Shown here: piece after piece, positions 32,069 to 39,990 of the stretch
Numbering within the stretch: position 1 is the first letter of the stretch
Layout: every line of letters begins with the position of its first letter
NCBI RefSeq assembly: GCF_004348425.1
Contig: NZ_SMKK01000069.1
Span: 1-39,990, forward strand
Origin: Actinomadura sp. 7K507
GTDB lineage: Bacteria; Actinomycetota; Actinomycetes; Streptosporangiales; Streptosporangiaceae
DNA length: 39,990 nucleotides
Direction: 5' to 3'
Program-made: the position numbers and the translations under genes
The notes under the pieces: model-generated
Seen by the model: the letters and a program-made list of their open reading frames with translations, nothing else
What the model was told of the DNA's origin: nothing
The model's database searches: none

Positions 32069-32332
32069 GGGTACCTCCGGCGCCTCTTGGGCATACCCGA
32101 ACGGATTCGAGGCGGTCCTGTGACCGTCCCACCTTGTATCGCAAAAGTGAGCCGGTCAAGAAGCCGGGATGAGGACGCGGGCGCACCCTGATCATGACGC
32201 CCGGCTCTTAGGCGAGCCTTCACGTGCAACGCGGCTTATCGATGTGGTGGCCGGGGTAGGGCACCTGTGCCATCATGTCCGGTCAGGTACTGGACGTTGC
32301 TTTCCCGAAGTGCACTTTTAGGGGACGAGCCG

Positions 32333-33115
32333 ATGACCGAACCGGTCCCGCCCACGCGTAGGAATCGCGCGAGCCTGACCTACAAACTGCGATACGCCGC
32401 CCAGAACCCCGACAAGATCAAAACGTACCTGTCCCGGACGGCACGCGATCTGAAATTCCGCGTTTCCAGCCGTGACCACGTGGCCTACTACAGGGCCGTC
32501 ATGAGGTCCGACACGGCCAAGAACCCCGAGGCCGCGGTCGGTAGCCGGTCCCACGAGCGCTGGCTCAAGCTCGGCCAGATGCAATTCGACTACCTGGTGA
32601 AACACGGCCTCAAGCCCGATGACCGGATGCTTGAGATCGGCTGCGGGAACCTGCGGGCCGGGTGGCGGTTCATCGACTACCTCGACAGCGGCAACTACTA
32701 CGGCATCGACATCTCGCCCGACATCCTGCTCGCCGGGCAGAACACCCTCGTCCGCCAAGGGCTGGGCGACAAGCTCCCGCATATGACGCTCGTCAACGAC
32801 CTTAAGCTGCAGTTCCTCCCGTCCGACCACTTCTCTGTCGTGCACGCGCACAGCGTGTTCAGCCACTCGCCGATCGGCGTCATCGACGAATGCCTCGCCA
32901 ATGTCGGACGCGTCCTGGTCCCCGGCGGCTTCTTCGACTTCACCTTCGACCGCACCGAAGGAACCGAACACCACGTCCTGCGGGAGGACTTCTACTACCG
33001 CACCGAAACGCTGACCGCGCTCGCCGAGAAGCACGGTTTCACCGCTCGCTTCATGGACGACTGGGAAGAACTTCCGCACGGCCAGTCAAAGATCCGCGTC
33101 ACCAAGCCGGGGTAA
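32333..33115 (+). CDS. Class I SAM-dependent methyltransferase
   Basis: 260 residues. Motif I is MLEIGCGNLRAG (99-110), followed by YYGIDISPDILLA with the acidic residue that binds the SAM ribose. HAHSVFSHSPI and LVPGGFFDFTF are further class I landmarks. The N-terminal 90 residues (KLRYAAQNPDKIKTYL) are helical and may recognise the substrate; related proteins are often annotated near cell-surface polysaccharide or lipid genes. ATG 32333 has GGGGACGAG upstream. It is divergent from the membrane-protein gene across 264 bp. The substrate cannot be told from sequence. Confidence 0.85.
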   Translation: MTEPVPPTRRNRASLTYKLRYAAQNPDKIKTYLSRTARDLKFRVSSRDHVAYYRAVMRSDTAKNPEAAVGSRSHERWLKLGQMQFDYLVKHGLKPDDRMLEIGCGNLRAGWRFIDYLDSGNYYGIDISPDILLAGQNTLVRQGLGDKLPHMTLVNDLKLQFLPSDHFSVVHAHSVFSHSPIGVIDECLANVGRVLVPGGFFDFTFDRTEGTEHHVLREDFYYRTETLTALAEKHGFTARFMDDWEELPHGQSKIRVTKPG

Positions 33116-33184
33116 CCGGAGGCTGCGCCGGAACGTCGCGGAACGTCCCGGAACCCCGGCCCGGAGCATGCCGTCCAACCCGGC

Positions 33185-34054
33185 ATGAGACGACGCGGAA
33201 TCGCGGTCGTCGTCGGGGTGATCGCGCTCCTGGTCGTGGCCGGCATCGCGGTGGCGGTACGAGCCGGCGGGCCGTCCCCGCCGGCAGCTAAGACCGGCAA
33301 GACCGTGGACGCGGAGCTGCTGGAGTTCTACCAGTACGGCGGCGCCGGTCTCCCGAAGCTGGAGACCGTGCTGCGCAGCCGCACCGACGCGAAGGCCGCG
33401 AGCGGCTGGTTCGCGACTTGGGGCGAGAGCGACTTCGAGCGGTTCCAGGAAGCCGTCCTCGGGCGCGACTACGGTCGGGAGGCCGTGCTGGTGTTCTCCT
33501 TCGGCAGTGGTTGTACCAGCGCGGACGGCGTGCGTCTGGCCAGCCACGGCCCGGGGCAGCTGGGTCCGGAGCTCACGGGGACGAACACGTACGAGGAGTG
33601 CGCCGCGCCATTCGACAACCTGGCCGTGTTCGCGGTGGACGAGGCCAAGGTGCCGGACGACGTCGCCCTGGGCGGTGCGTTCCTGGGGCAGGCCGACCCG
33701 GTGAGCCCGGCGGAACTTCTGGAATTCGGGAAGCTCGAAGAGCGGCCGCGCGGCTCCGCAAGGGCCGCCGAGGTGAGCCAGCCCGACCAGTTCGAGGACT
33801 TCGTGAAGCCGCTGCCCGGGGACGCCGTGTCCCGGCTCGACCCGGACGGTCCTGACAGCGGCGCGGCCTATCGGCGTTTCGCCTTCGTCGTGTCCGGCTG
33901 CCGTGAGAGGACCGCCATCATGATGATCAGCCGGGAGCGGCTCGCCGCCGAGCCGGACGGCGGTGGCGGTGCCCGGTGCGAGGAGCCCGAGTACTACCTC
34001 GCGATCTTCCAGATCGACGGTCAGCACGTCCCCAGTACCGCCGAGATCGGATGA
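33185..34054 (+). CDS. Membrane-anchored hypothetical protein
   Basis: 289 residues. A basic start (MRRRG) and a hydrophobic helix (about residues 6-26) give an uncleaved anchor or signal peptide; no lipobox Cys is present. The exported domain has four Cys (GSGCTSADG, YEECAAP, VSGCRERT, ARCEEPE) that could form two disulfides. No family is recognised. ATG 33185 begins 70 bp after the methyltransferase stop on the same strand, so co-transcription is possible. Acidic, Gly/Pro-rich composition fits an extracytoplasmic protein. Confidence 0.65.
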   Translation: MRRRGIAVVVGVIALLVVAGIAVAVRAGGPSPPAAKTGKTVDAELLEFYQYGGAGLPKLETVLRSRTDAKAASGWFATWGESDFERFQEAVLGRDYGREAVLVFSFGSGCTSADGVRLASHGPGQLGPELTGTNTYEECAAPFDNLAVFAVDEAKVPDDVALGGAFLGQADPVSPAELLEFGKLEERPRGSARAAEVSQPDQFEDFVKPLPGDAVSRLDPDGPDSGAAYRRFAFVVSGCRERTAIMMISRERLAAEPDGGGGARCEEPEYYLAIFQIDGQHVPSTAEIG

Positions 34055-34239
34055 CTCTTCAGCGCTGCCCCCGGACGGCCGCCGAGGGAAGCGGCGTCCG
34101 GTGGCCGTCCGGGGGGCGGCAGAACCATTCCGTGGGCCGGTGGCTGGGAGCGGGCACAGTGTGGCGGGAAAAGTCTTGACGGCATCCCCTCAAGATCAGA
34201 CGCTTTGGGCCCGGATGGTCACCAGAAGGGTCCGTTCCG

Positions 34240-35544
34240 ATGTTGCGAAGGCTCGTCGCCCTGCTTTGCGTCCTGCTGCTGTCCCTGTCGGTCGTCTCGC
34301 CCGCGCACGCGGACGGACGCCGCGAACGTCCGCGTCCCGTGGTGTTCGTGCACGGGTTCAGCGGCTCCGCCGGCCAGTTCGAGACCCAGGCGCGTCGCCT
34401 GGCGTCCAACGGGTACCCGGCCCGGTACATCGAGGCCCACGAGTACGACTCGACGTTCACCGTGAACACCGTGGAGCAGGTCTTCGCGTCCCTGGACGAC
34501 CGCATCGCGCGGCTCCTCGACGAGACCCGCGCCGCCAAGGTGGACCTCCTCGCCCACTCGCTCGGCACCTCCCTCATGCAGAGCTACCTGCGCAGCTCGC
34601 CTGAGCGGGCGGCGACCGTCGAGCACTACGTCAACCTCGACGGGGCGACGTCGGAGAGCCTGCCGGGCGGAGTCCCGACGCTGGCCGTGTGGGGTGAGGG
34701 GTCGACAGAACGCCGGGTCGAGGGCGCCACGAACGTGTATTTCTCCGGGCAGGCCCACACCCAGGTGGTGACCTCGCCCGAGACCTTCGCCAAGGTCTAC
34801 GAGTTCCTCAACGGCCAAGCGCCTCGCACGACCCGGATCGAGCCGCAGCGGCACATCTCCCTGTCGGGACGCGCGGTCCTGTTCCCGTCGAACGTTGGCG
34901 CGGCGGGTGCCCGGCTGGAGATCTACCGGGTGAACCCGCTTACCGGAAAGCGCCTCGGTCGCCGTCCGCTCGCCACCTACCAGCTCACCGGGGACGGGGC
35001 GTGGGGGCCGTTCAAGGCCAGCGGCCACGCCCACTACGAGTTCGCGGTCGTGTGGAACGAGGAGTCCGTCCACCACCTGTACTTCCAGCCGTTCCTGCGT
35101 ACCGACCGGGTCGTCCGGCTGCTGACGAGCCGTCCCGGCGAGGGGCTGTCGGGGCTCGTGGAGACCGGTGACCACCATTCCGCCTTCAGCATCAGCCGCC
35201 AGAAGGAATGGTGGGGCGACCAGGGGCGGGACGGCGACTCGCTGCGGATCAACGGGCGCGAGATCCTGAACGCCGCGAACGCCCCGCGCACCAAGCGCGC
35301 CATCGGGATGTTCGCCTACGACGCGGGCGTCGATCGCGTCACCGATCTCGGCGAACCCATCCCGGCGTTCTTCTCCACACCTTTCATCACCGGCATGGAC
35401 CTCTACGTCCCGGCCGGACGGCGTCCCACCTCGATCGTCGCCCGGCCTCGCGGCGGTCAAGGCCGCATCGACGCGCTGGTCGTCCCGAGCTGGCCGTCCA
35501 GCGAGCACCGCATCTCCGTCCAGCTCAACGACCACCCGAACTGA
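34240..35544 (+). CDS. Secreted alpha/beta-hydrolase lipase
   Basis: 434 residues. A signal peptide (VALLCVLLLSLSVV, cleavage probably after SPAHA near 24) is followed by an alpha/beta-hydrolase: VVFVHGFSGSAGQ (oxyanion HGF), nucleophile S107 in LLAHSLGTS, and a plausible catalytic His in GQAHTQVV before AKVYEFL. The C-terminal 180 residues form a beta-rich domain (RHISLSGRAVLFP, GRLEIYRVNPL-like) found in bacterial lipases of this type. Likely substrates are acylglycerols or polyesters outside the cell. ATG 34240 is the first codon that gives a complete signal peptide. It faces the ABC-transporter genes across a terminator-like hairpin. Confidence 0.85.
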   Translation: MLRRLVALLCVLLLSLSVVSPAHADGRRERPRPVVFVHGFSGSAGQFETQARRLASNGYPARYIEAHEYDSTFTVNTVEQVFASLDDRIARLLDETRAAKVDLLAHSLGTSLMQSYLRSSPERAATVEHYVNLDGATSESLPGGVPTLAVWGEGSTERRVEGATNVYFSGQAHTQVVTSPETFAKVYEFLNGQAPRTTRIEPQRHISLSGRAVLFPSNVGAAGARLEIYRVNPLTGKRLGRRPLATYQLTGDGAWGPFKASGHAHYEFAVVWNEESVHHLYFQPFLRTDRVVRLLTSRPGEGLSGLVETGDHHSAFSISRQKEWWGDQGRDGDSLRINGREILNAANAPRTKRAIGMFAYDAGVDRVTDLGEPIPAFFSTPFITGMDLYVPAGRRPTSIVARPRGGQGRIDALVVPSWPSSEHRISVQLNDHPN

Positions 35545-35564
35545 CGGCGCCCGGCCGGGGGGGC

Positions 35565-35588
35565 GGCACCCGGCCCGCCCCGGGTGCC
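35565..35588. terminator. Bidirectional terminator hairpin
   Basis: GGCACCCGG (35565-35573) and CCGGGTGCC (35580-35588) form a perfect 9-bp stem with a 6-nt loop, extendable by further G/C pairs past one mismatch. It fills the 48-bp gap between the stops of the convergent lipase (35544) and ABC-permease (35593) genes. Confidence 0.6.
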
Positions 35589-35592
35589 CCCG

Positions 35593-36426
35593 TCAGGCGT
35601 CGCGGCGGTTCAGGGCGGTGTGGGCGGCGGCTAGTGCGGCCGCCGCCCAGGCGGCGAGGATCAGAAGGCCGAGCGCCGGCGGGTACGTCTCGGACTCGCC
35701 GCGCATGAACGCCGCCCCGGCGACGGCGGGCATGAAGTCCGCGACGCGTTCGAACGCGGTGATGTTGCTCGCCTGGAGGCTGGCGGGCGCCACCATGATG
35801 ACGAGGAAGAGGACGATCAGCGTGCCCACCGCGCTGGGCAGCACGGTGGCGACGCCCACGGAGAAGACGCAGATCAGGGTCATGTAGGCGCCGACGGCGA
35901 GGACGTCGCCGAGCCAGGCGGCGGTCTCGAACTCTCCCCAGTGGCCGAGCAGCGGCAGGGACCCCAGAGACCCGGCCACCGCGAGGACGGTACCGGTCAC
36001 GCCCCCGATGACGGCCACCACCAGGGTCTTGGCCACCAGCATCTCGCCTCTGCGCGGGATCCACTGGAGCGTCGCGCGGATCGTCCCGGTGGAGTACTCG
36101 CTGGTGACCAGCAGCATGGCCAGCCCGATCAGCACGAACTGGACCAGGTCCACGGCGCGGATCGCGATCGTCCCGATCCCGACGACGCCCTTGTCGTCCG
36201 CCGGGTCGTCGTTCTCGTTGGCGTTGACGGTGAAGATGGTGAGCTGGAGGCAGGCCAGCCCCATCAGGACGGCGGCGGCGAACAGGGTCCACCAGGTGCT
36301 GCGGACGGTCCACGCCTTGGTCCACTCGGCGGCCACCGCGCCCGGCAGCCGGCCCCCGGTCGGGGTGCCCAGCGGGCTTCCTCCGGTCGACGTGCCCGGC
36401 GTGCGGTCCTCGGTCGCGGCGGTCAT
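35593..36426 (-). CDS. ABC-2 type transporter permease
   Basis: 277 residues with about six membrane helices after a soluble Gly/Thr/Pro-rich N-terminus: STWWTLFAAAVLMGLACL, LVQFVLIGLAMLLV, LVVAVIGGVTGTVLAV, LAVGAYMTLICVFSV, GTLIVLFLVIMVAP and ALGLLILAAWAAAALAA. SEYSTGTIRATLQWIPRR between helices is the typical ABC-2 coupling segment. ATG 36426 overlaps the stop of the ATPase gene as ATGA, so the two make one exporter. The substrate is unknown; such pairs often confer resistance or export lipids or peptides. Confidence 0.88.
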   Translation of the reverse strand: MTAATEDRTPGTSTGGSPLGTPTGGRLPGAVAAEWTKAWTVRSTWWTLFAAAVLMGLACLQLTIFTVNANENDDPADDKGVVGIGTIAIRAVDLVQFVLIGLAMLLVTSEYSTGTIRATLQWIPRRGEMLVAKTLVVAVIGGVTGTVLAVAGSLGSLPLLGHWGEFETAAWLGDVLAVGAYMTLICVFSVGVATVLPSAVGTLIVLFLVIMVAPASLQASNITAFERVADFMPAVAGAAFMRGESETYPPALGLLILAAWAAAALAAAHTALNRRDA

Positions 36427-37367
36427 CGGGCCTCCATCCGGGACGCGGGCGCGGGCGCGGAAGCGGTGAACTCGACGCTTTCGGCGGTCAGTTCCATGTA
36501 GGCCTGTTCAAGCGTGGCCTCCTGCGGGCTGAGTTCGTGCAGGAGGAGCCCCAGGCGGTGGGCCAGCTCGCCGACGGGTTCGACGGTGGTGCCCGAGAGC
36601 AGCAGCTCCCCGGGCGAGATCGTTTCGGCTGTGACGCCGTCCCGCGCCAACCGGTCGGCCAGGTCCCGCAGGCCCTGCGGGTGCGGGCCGCGGACCTTGA
36701 CGCGGTGCCGGGAGCTTCCGGCGAGGATCTCGGTGATCGGCGCGTCGGCGATGAGCCTGCCCCTACCGATCACCACCAGGCGGTCGGCGGTCATCTCCAT
36801 CTCGCTCATCAGGTGGCTGGACACGAAGATGGTCCGGCCCTCCGCGGCGAGGGAGCGCATCAGCTCGCGCACCCAGCGGACGCCGTCCGGGTCGAGCCCG
36901 TTCACCGGCTCGTCGAACATCAGGACCGGCGGGTCGCCGAGGAGCGCCCCGGCGATGCCGAGCCGCTGGCCCATTCCCAGCGAGTACGCCCCGGCCCGCT
37001 TGGCCGCGACGTCCGTCAGCCCGACCAGGCCCAGTACCTCGTCCACGCGCCGGCGGGGGATCCCGTTGCTGCGCGCCATCGCCAGCAGGTGGTTGCGGGC
37101 GCCGCGGCTGGGGTGGAGGGATTTGGCCTCCAGCAGAGCCCCCACCTCGCGCAATGGATGCCGGAACTCGACGTAGCGGCGGCCGGAGACGAGCGCCGTG
37201 CCCGCCGTCGGCTCGTCCAGGCCCATGATCATTCGCATGGTCGTGGACTTCCCGGCGCCGTTCGGGCCGAGGAAACCGGTCACCAGGCCTGGTTCTATCC
37301 GCAAGGAAAGGTCCGCTACGGCGGTCGTCCCGCCGTAGCGTTTGGTCAGCCCGGAAAGAGTGATCAT
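36423..37367 (-). CDS. ABC transporter ATP-binding protein
   Basis: 314 residues. Walker A GPNGAGKST (34-42), a signature variant YSLGMGQRLGIAGALL and Walker B VLMFDEPVNGLDP are followed by the H-loop SSHLMSEME. A C-terminal extension of about 80 residues (KVRGPHPQGLRDLADRL) is typical of DrrA/CcmA-like ATPases of ABC-2 exporters. ATG 37367 (MITLSGLTKRYG) is used because it starts the canonical first strand and has GGGAGC upstream; a longer frame adds only Arg/Pro-rich residues. It drives the permease at 35593-36426. Confidence 0.92.
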   Translation of the reverse strand: MITLSGLTKRYGGTTAVADLSLRIEPGLVTGFLGPNGAGKSTTMRMIMGLDEPTAGTALVSGRRYVEFRHPLREVGALLEAKSLHPSRGARNHLLAMARSNGIPRRRVDEVLGLVGLTDVAAKRAGAYSLGMGQRLGIAGALLGDPPVLMFDEPVNGLDPDGVRWVRELMRSLAAEGRTIFVSSHLMSEMEMTADRLVVIGRGRLIADAPITEILAGSSRHRVKVRGPHPQGLRDLADRLARDGVTAETISPGELLLSGTTVEPVGELAHRLGLLLHELSPQEATLEQAYMELTAESVEFTASAPAPASRMEAR

Positions 37368-37498
37368 GTGCGCTCCCGCTCGTCGTCTCCCCGCAACGTA
37401 GGGAGCGGCGGGAGGCGCCCGCAGTGGCCGATCGCCACCCGGCACACCCGACTTTCGTCAGGTACGCCGGGTGGGCGGGATCAGCGCCGACGGTGTGG

Positions 37499-37855
37499 TC
37501 AGGCCAGGTCGGCGGCGGTGACCGCGACTTCGGTCCCGGGCGCCGGGTCGACGCCCATGGCGGCGGCCAGCTTGCGGAAGCCCCTGGCCTCGTCCGGGCG
37601 GCTGCGCCGCTCCAGGGTGCGGGCCAGGGCCTCGTAGGCCCAGCCGTTGGACGGGTCCAGATCGACGAGCCGGCGGAACGTCTCCTCCGCGCGTCCGAGC
37701 TGGGCGCTGTGGAAGTACGCCCGGCCGAGCAGTTCGACGGCCGCCCGGTTCTCGCCGTGCTCCGCCACGATCGGGGCCAGGATGCGCGACGCCCCGGCGT
37801 AGTCCTTGGCGTCGAAGAACAGGGTCGCCCGCTGGAAGTCCTCGTACACGGTCAT
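37499..37855 (-). CDS. Tetratricopeptide-repeat protein
   Basis: 118 residues, built of about three TPR units: YEDFQRATLFFDAKDYAGAS, RAAVELLGRAYFHSAQLGRAE and GWAYEALARTLERRSRPDEA. TPR proteins act as small adaptors for protein contacts; the partner is unknown. ATG 37855 is chosen over an upstream ATG at 37879 because GGAGAGGGGG lies just before it and the repeats start immediately after. It is divergent from the flavoprotein gene; 116 bp separate the two starts. Confidence 0.85.
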   Translation of the reverse strand: MTVYEDFQRATLFFDAKDYAGASRILAPIVAEHGENRAAVELLGRAYFHSAQLGRAEETFRRLVDLDPSNGWAYEALARTLERRSRPDEARGFRKLAAAMGVDPAPGTEVAVTAADLA

Positions 37856-37935
37856 GTGGCCCCCTCTCCGTGGGTTCACCCCATGAACCGGAACGGTGGG
37901 CCGGTTGTTCCCGGCGCGTGAACTGGGGGATCGCT

Positions 37936-37970
37936 TTGACCATGAACGAACTTAGGATTACCTTGCCTAA
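37936..37970 (+). promoter_or_regulatory. Promoter with an iron-box-like (DtxR/IdeR) element
   Basis: TTGACC (37936-37941) and TACCTT (37959-37964) are 17 bp apart. TTAGG and CCTAA (37952-37970) have the exact 19-bp span of the DtxR/IdeR box TTAGGTTAGGCTAACCTAA, matching 12 of 19 positions. The element covers the -10 and the start site. With this promoter, ATG 37972 would be leaderless. The inner positions match poorly, so iron control is only a possibility. Confidence 0.4.
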
Positions 37971-37971
37971 A

Positions 37972-38607
37972 ATGGGGACTCTGCCTGAAATGCGCGTGGT
38001 GGCCAGTGAAGCCGAACTCCGCGAGGTCGTGAAGGAACCCGGCCAGTTCGTCATCGACAAGGACATCGGCCGGATCGACGAGCACGCCCGCACGCTCATC
38101 GCCCACTCGCCGCTCGTGCTGCTGGCGACGTCGGACCCGGACGGCACCTGCGACGTCTCCCCGCGCGGCGACCCCGCCGGCTCGGTGCTGGTCCTCGACG
38201 ACCACACGCTGGTGATCGCCGACCGGCCGGGCAACCGGCGGACCGACAGCTTCCGCAACATCCTGCGCAATCCCCGGGCCGGCCTGCTGTTCCTGGTACC
38301 GGGGATGGCCGAGACGCTGCGCGTCAACGGCCGCGCGACGCTCGTCTCGGACGCGCCGTTCTTCGACGACCTGGAGGTCCGGGGCAAGCGCCCGCACCTG
38401 GCGCTCGTCATCCAGGTCGAAGAGCTGTACATGCACTGCTCGAAGGCGTTCCTGCGCTCGTCGCTCTGGAAGCCCGAGACCTGGCCGGACCGCAAGTCCC
38501 TCCCGACCCTCGGCCAGATCGCGAAGGACCAGATCGGGATCAAGGAGGTCTCGGCGGACGTCATCGACGCCGACCTGGACCGGGACGCCGTCCACAACCA
38601 GTACTGA
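37972..38607 (+). CDS. MSMEG_1061-type FMN-dependent PPOX flavoprotein
   Basis: 211 residues. DEHARTLIAHSPLVLLATSD, then CDVSPRGDPAGSVLVLDD and RRTDSFRNILRNPRAGLLFLVPG, are the split-barrel FMN-binding signature of the pyridoxamine-5'-phosphate-oxidase-like superfamily. LALVIQVEELYMHCSKAFLRSSLW is the end typical of the MSMEG_1061 family. The substrate is unknown; relatives reduce F420- or FMN-linked xenobiotics or have unknown roles. Start choice: earlier in-frame starts at 37870, 37918 and 37942 exist, but the promoter and iron-box-like element overlap them, and ATG 37972 gives the usual family length. Confidence 0.85.
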   Translation: MGTLPEMRVVASEAELREVVKEPGQFVIDKDIGRIDEHARTLIAHSPLVLLATSDPDGTCDVSPRGDPAGSVLVLDDHTLVIADRPGNRRTDSFRNILRNPRAGLLFLVPGMAETLRVNGRATLVSDAPFFDDLEVRGKRPHLALVIQVEELYMHCSKAFLRSSLWKPETWPDRKSLPTLGQIAKDQIGIKEVSADVIDADLDRDAVHNQY

Positions 38608-38624
38608 CCTCAGTCGGCCTCCGC

Positions 38625-39990
38625 TCAGCCTGTCTCCGGGTCCCCGCGCTCGCCCAGCCAGTAGGCGAGGCGTCCGCGGCGGCCCACCGCGCGCAGGCGG
38701 CGTTCGGTGGTCTCCCGGACGGCCTCGGTGGCGACGATGAGGATCTCGTCCTCCTCGGCCAGAACGGTGGTGGGGCCGGGGACCAGTGCCGTGCCCTCGC
38801 GGACGATCAGGCTGACGACCGCCGCGGCGGGCAGGCGCAGCTCGGCGATCTCGACTCCGTGCAGCCGGGAGCCGCGCGGGACGGTCAGCGTGAGCAGCTC
38901 GGCGTCGAGCACGTCCAGCGGGGCGGCCTCGACGTTCACCTCGCGGGCCTGGCCCGGCTGGGTCACGCGGAGCAGCCGCGCCGCCGCGGGCAGGCTCGGC
39001 CCCTGGATCAGGGTGAACACCACGACCAGCACGAACACGATGTGCAGCAGGTCCAGCGCGCCGTCCACACCGGAGACGATGGGGAAGGTGGCCAGCACGA
39101 TCGGCACGGCGCCGCGCAGCCCCGCCCACGAGAGGAACGCCTGCTCGCGCCACGGGACGCGGAACGCCGGCAGGCACATCAGCACCGAGATCGGCCGCGC
39201 GACCAGCAGCAGGACGAGGCCCACCACCATGGCCGTCACGACCGCGCCCGGCAGCTCGCTGGGGTCGACCAGCAGGCCGAGCATCACGAACAGGCCGATC
39301 TGGGCCAGCCAGCCGGCGCCCTCGGCGAACGACCGGGTCGCGGCGCGGTGCGGCAGCCGGGAGTTGCCCAGCACCAGCCCGCACAGGTAGGCGGCGATGA
39401 TGCCGCTGGCGCCCACGGTCCCGGCCGCGGCGAACGCGATGACGCCGAAGCCGACGGTGGCCAGCGGGTACAGGCCGGTGGCGGGCAGCGCGATACGGCG
39501 CAGCGCGATGACGCCGAGGCGTCCGGTGACCAGGCCCAGCGCGGCGCCCGCGGACAGCTGGAAGACCAGGTTGCCCGCGACGTACCCGGGGCTGGGGAAG
39601 TCCGCTGCCGTGCTGCTGAACACCAGCACCAGGATGATCGTGGGCGCGTCGTTGAGCCCCGACTCGGCCTCCAGCAGGCCCCTGACCTTGGACGGCAGCG
39701 GCAGCGACCGCAGGACGGCGAACGTCGCCGCGGCGTCGGTGGACGACACGATCGCGCCCAGCAGCAGCGCCAGGCGCCACTCCATCCCCAGCAGCAGATG
39801 GGCGCCCGTGGCCGTGACCACCATCGAGACGGCGACGCCTAAGGTGGCCAGCACCCCGGCGGGCGCCAGCAGCCGCCGTATGTCCGCCCACGACGTGGAC
39901 AGGCCGCCCTCGATGAGGATGAGGCCGAGCGCGCCCGTGCCGAGGGCCTGGGCGAGCTGGGCGTCGTCGAACTGCAGGCCCAGCCCGCCC
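38625..39990 (-). CDS. K+/H+ (or Na+/H+) antiporter with C-terminal RCK domain, 5' end outside window
   Basis: The frame is open through the right edge, so the N-terminus is missing; 455 codons are present. Many membrane helices carry CPA-type landmarks: GLILIEGGLSTSWADIRR, AIVSSTDAAATFAVLRS and EAESGLNDAPTIILVLV (the ND site), then SWAGLRGAVPIVLATFP. The last ~110 residues are a TrkA_C/RCK_C regulatory domain (LHGVEIAELRLPAAAVVSLI, GPTTVLAEEDEILIVAT). This combination is that of NhaP2/CvrA-type potassium/proton antiporters, which export K+ in exchange for protons and respond to a nucleotide ligand. It converges with the flavoprotein gene across 17 bp. Confidence 0.9.
   Translation of the reverse strand, partial: GGLGLQFDDAQLAQALGTGALGLILIEGGLSTSWADIRRLLAPAGVLATLGVAVSMVVTATGAHLLLGMEWRLALLLGAIVSSTDAAATFAVLRSLPLPSKVRGLLEAESGLNDAPTIILVLVFSSTAADFPSPGYVAGNLVFQLSAGAALGLVTGRLGVIALRRIALPATGLYPLATVGFGVIAFAAAGTVGASGIIAAYLCGLVLGNSRLPHRAATRSFAEGAGWLAQIGLFVMLGLLVDPSELPGAVVTAMVVGLVLLLVARPISVLMCLPAFRVPWREQAFLSWAGLRGAVPIVLATFPIVSGVDGALDLLHIVFVLVVVFTLIQGPSLPAAARLLRVTQPGQAREVNVEAAPLDVLDAELLTLTVPRGSRLHGVEIAELRLPAAAVVSLIVREGTALVPGPTTVLAEEDEILIVATEAVRETTERRLRAVGRRGRLAYWLGERGDPETG

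Noticed and set aside
33086..34027. Minus-strand frame opposite the membrane-anchored hypothetical gene, and the similar 34219-35535 frame opposite the lipase
   Set aside because: Both are antisense shadows; the plus-strand proteins have an anchor or signal peptide and, for the lipase, catalytic motifs.
34176..34204. Promoter of the lipase gene from TTGACG at 34176
   Set aside because: No acceptable -10 hexamer lies 16-18 bp downstream.
37876..39891. 671-codon minus-strand frame over the flavoprotein and antiporter genes
   Set aside because: Composition is Arg/Gly/Ala/Asp-rich without motifs; the two overlapped genes have clear domains in other frames.

Overview
The window looks like chromosomal DNA of a high-GC actinomycete. 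Third codon positions are dominated by G/C, starts are often GTG, several promoters look leaderless, and the flanks carry a KstR-type sterol-catabolism cluster and an MSMEG_1061-type flavoprotein. Genus cannot be fixed from the sequence; a Streptosporangiales/Actinomadura-like host is my guess.

Layout. (1) 1-1261: left flank with a small partial gene and an APH-type phosphotransferase. (2) 1366-25710: a defence island of about 24 kb with two arms facing each other. The left arm (11726 down to 2198, minus strand) is DISARM-like: two unrecognised coupled genes, a NERD-nuclease/UvrD-type helicase, a DrmA-like helicase and a DrmB-like DUF1998 protein, joined by ATGA/GTGA overlaps. The right arm (23779 down to 14306, minus strand) is an XRE/degenerate-ImmA regulator followed by a trio that matches DptF-DptG-DptH, the restriction half of Dnd phosphorothioation systems, but no dndABCDE genes are present. 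Between the arms, on the plus strand, sits a C5-cytosine methyltransferase fused to a complete endonuclease III-like, [4Fe-4S]-type DNA glycosylase. A Vsr mismatch nuclease marks the left edge and an AspBHI-like, probably modified-cytosine-dependent endonuclease the right edge. Next to vsr lies debris: the last ~35 codons of a second, diverged drmB fused to the tail of an IS1182-type transposase. (3) 25711-26623: a gene-poor stretch with unrecognised coding remnants. (4) 26624-31080: a MarR regulator, then SnoaL-like, DUF1214, SDR and sulfotransferase genes with KstR-like operators, which suggests sterol/steroid-linked metabolism. (5) 31094-39990: ordinary chromosomal genes, including a membrane protein interrupted by an in-frame amber codon, a SAM methyltransferase, a secreted lipase, an ABC-2 exporter, a TPR protein, a PPOX flavoprotein under a possible iron box, and a K+/H+ antiporter cut by the right edge.

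How the island may work (inference): the methyltransferase supplies the self mark, and its glycosylase domain plus Vsr repair T:G mismatches arising from 5mC deamination. The DrmAB/NERD-helicase arm and the DptFGH-like arm would be two DNA-translocating effector complexes. The XRE protein with its 24-bp perfect palindrome would control the Dpt-like arm. I do not know of a described system that couples a DptFGH-like trio to DISARM genes and a glycosylase-methyltransferase fusion; this is the main novelty.

Three genes carry apparent one-base shifts at G/C homopolymers, so some breaks may be sequencing errors.
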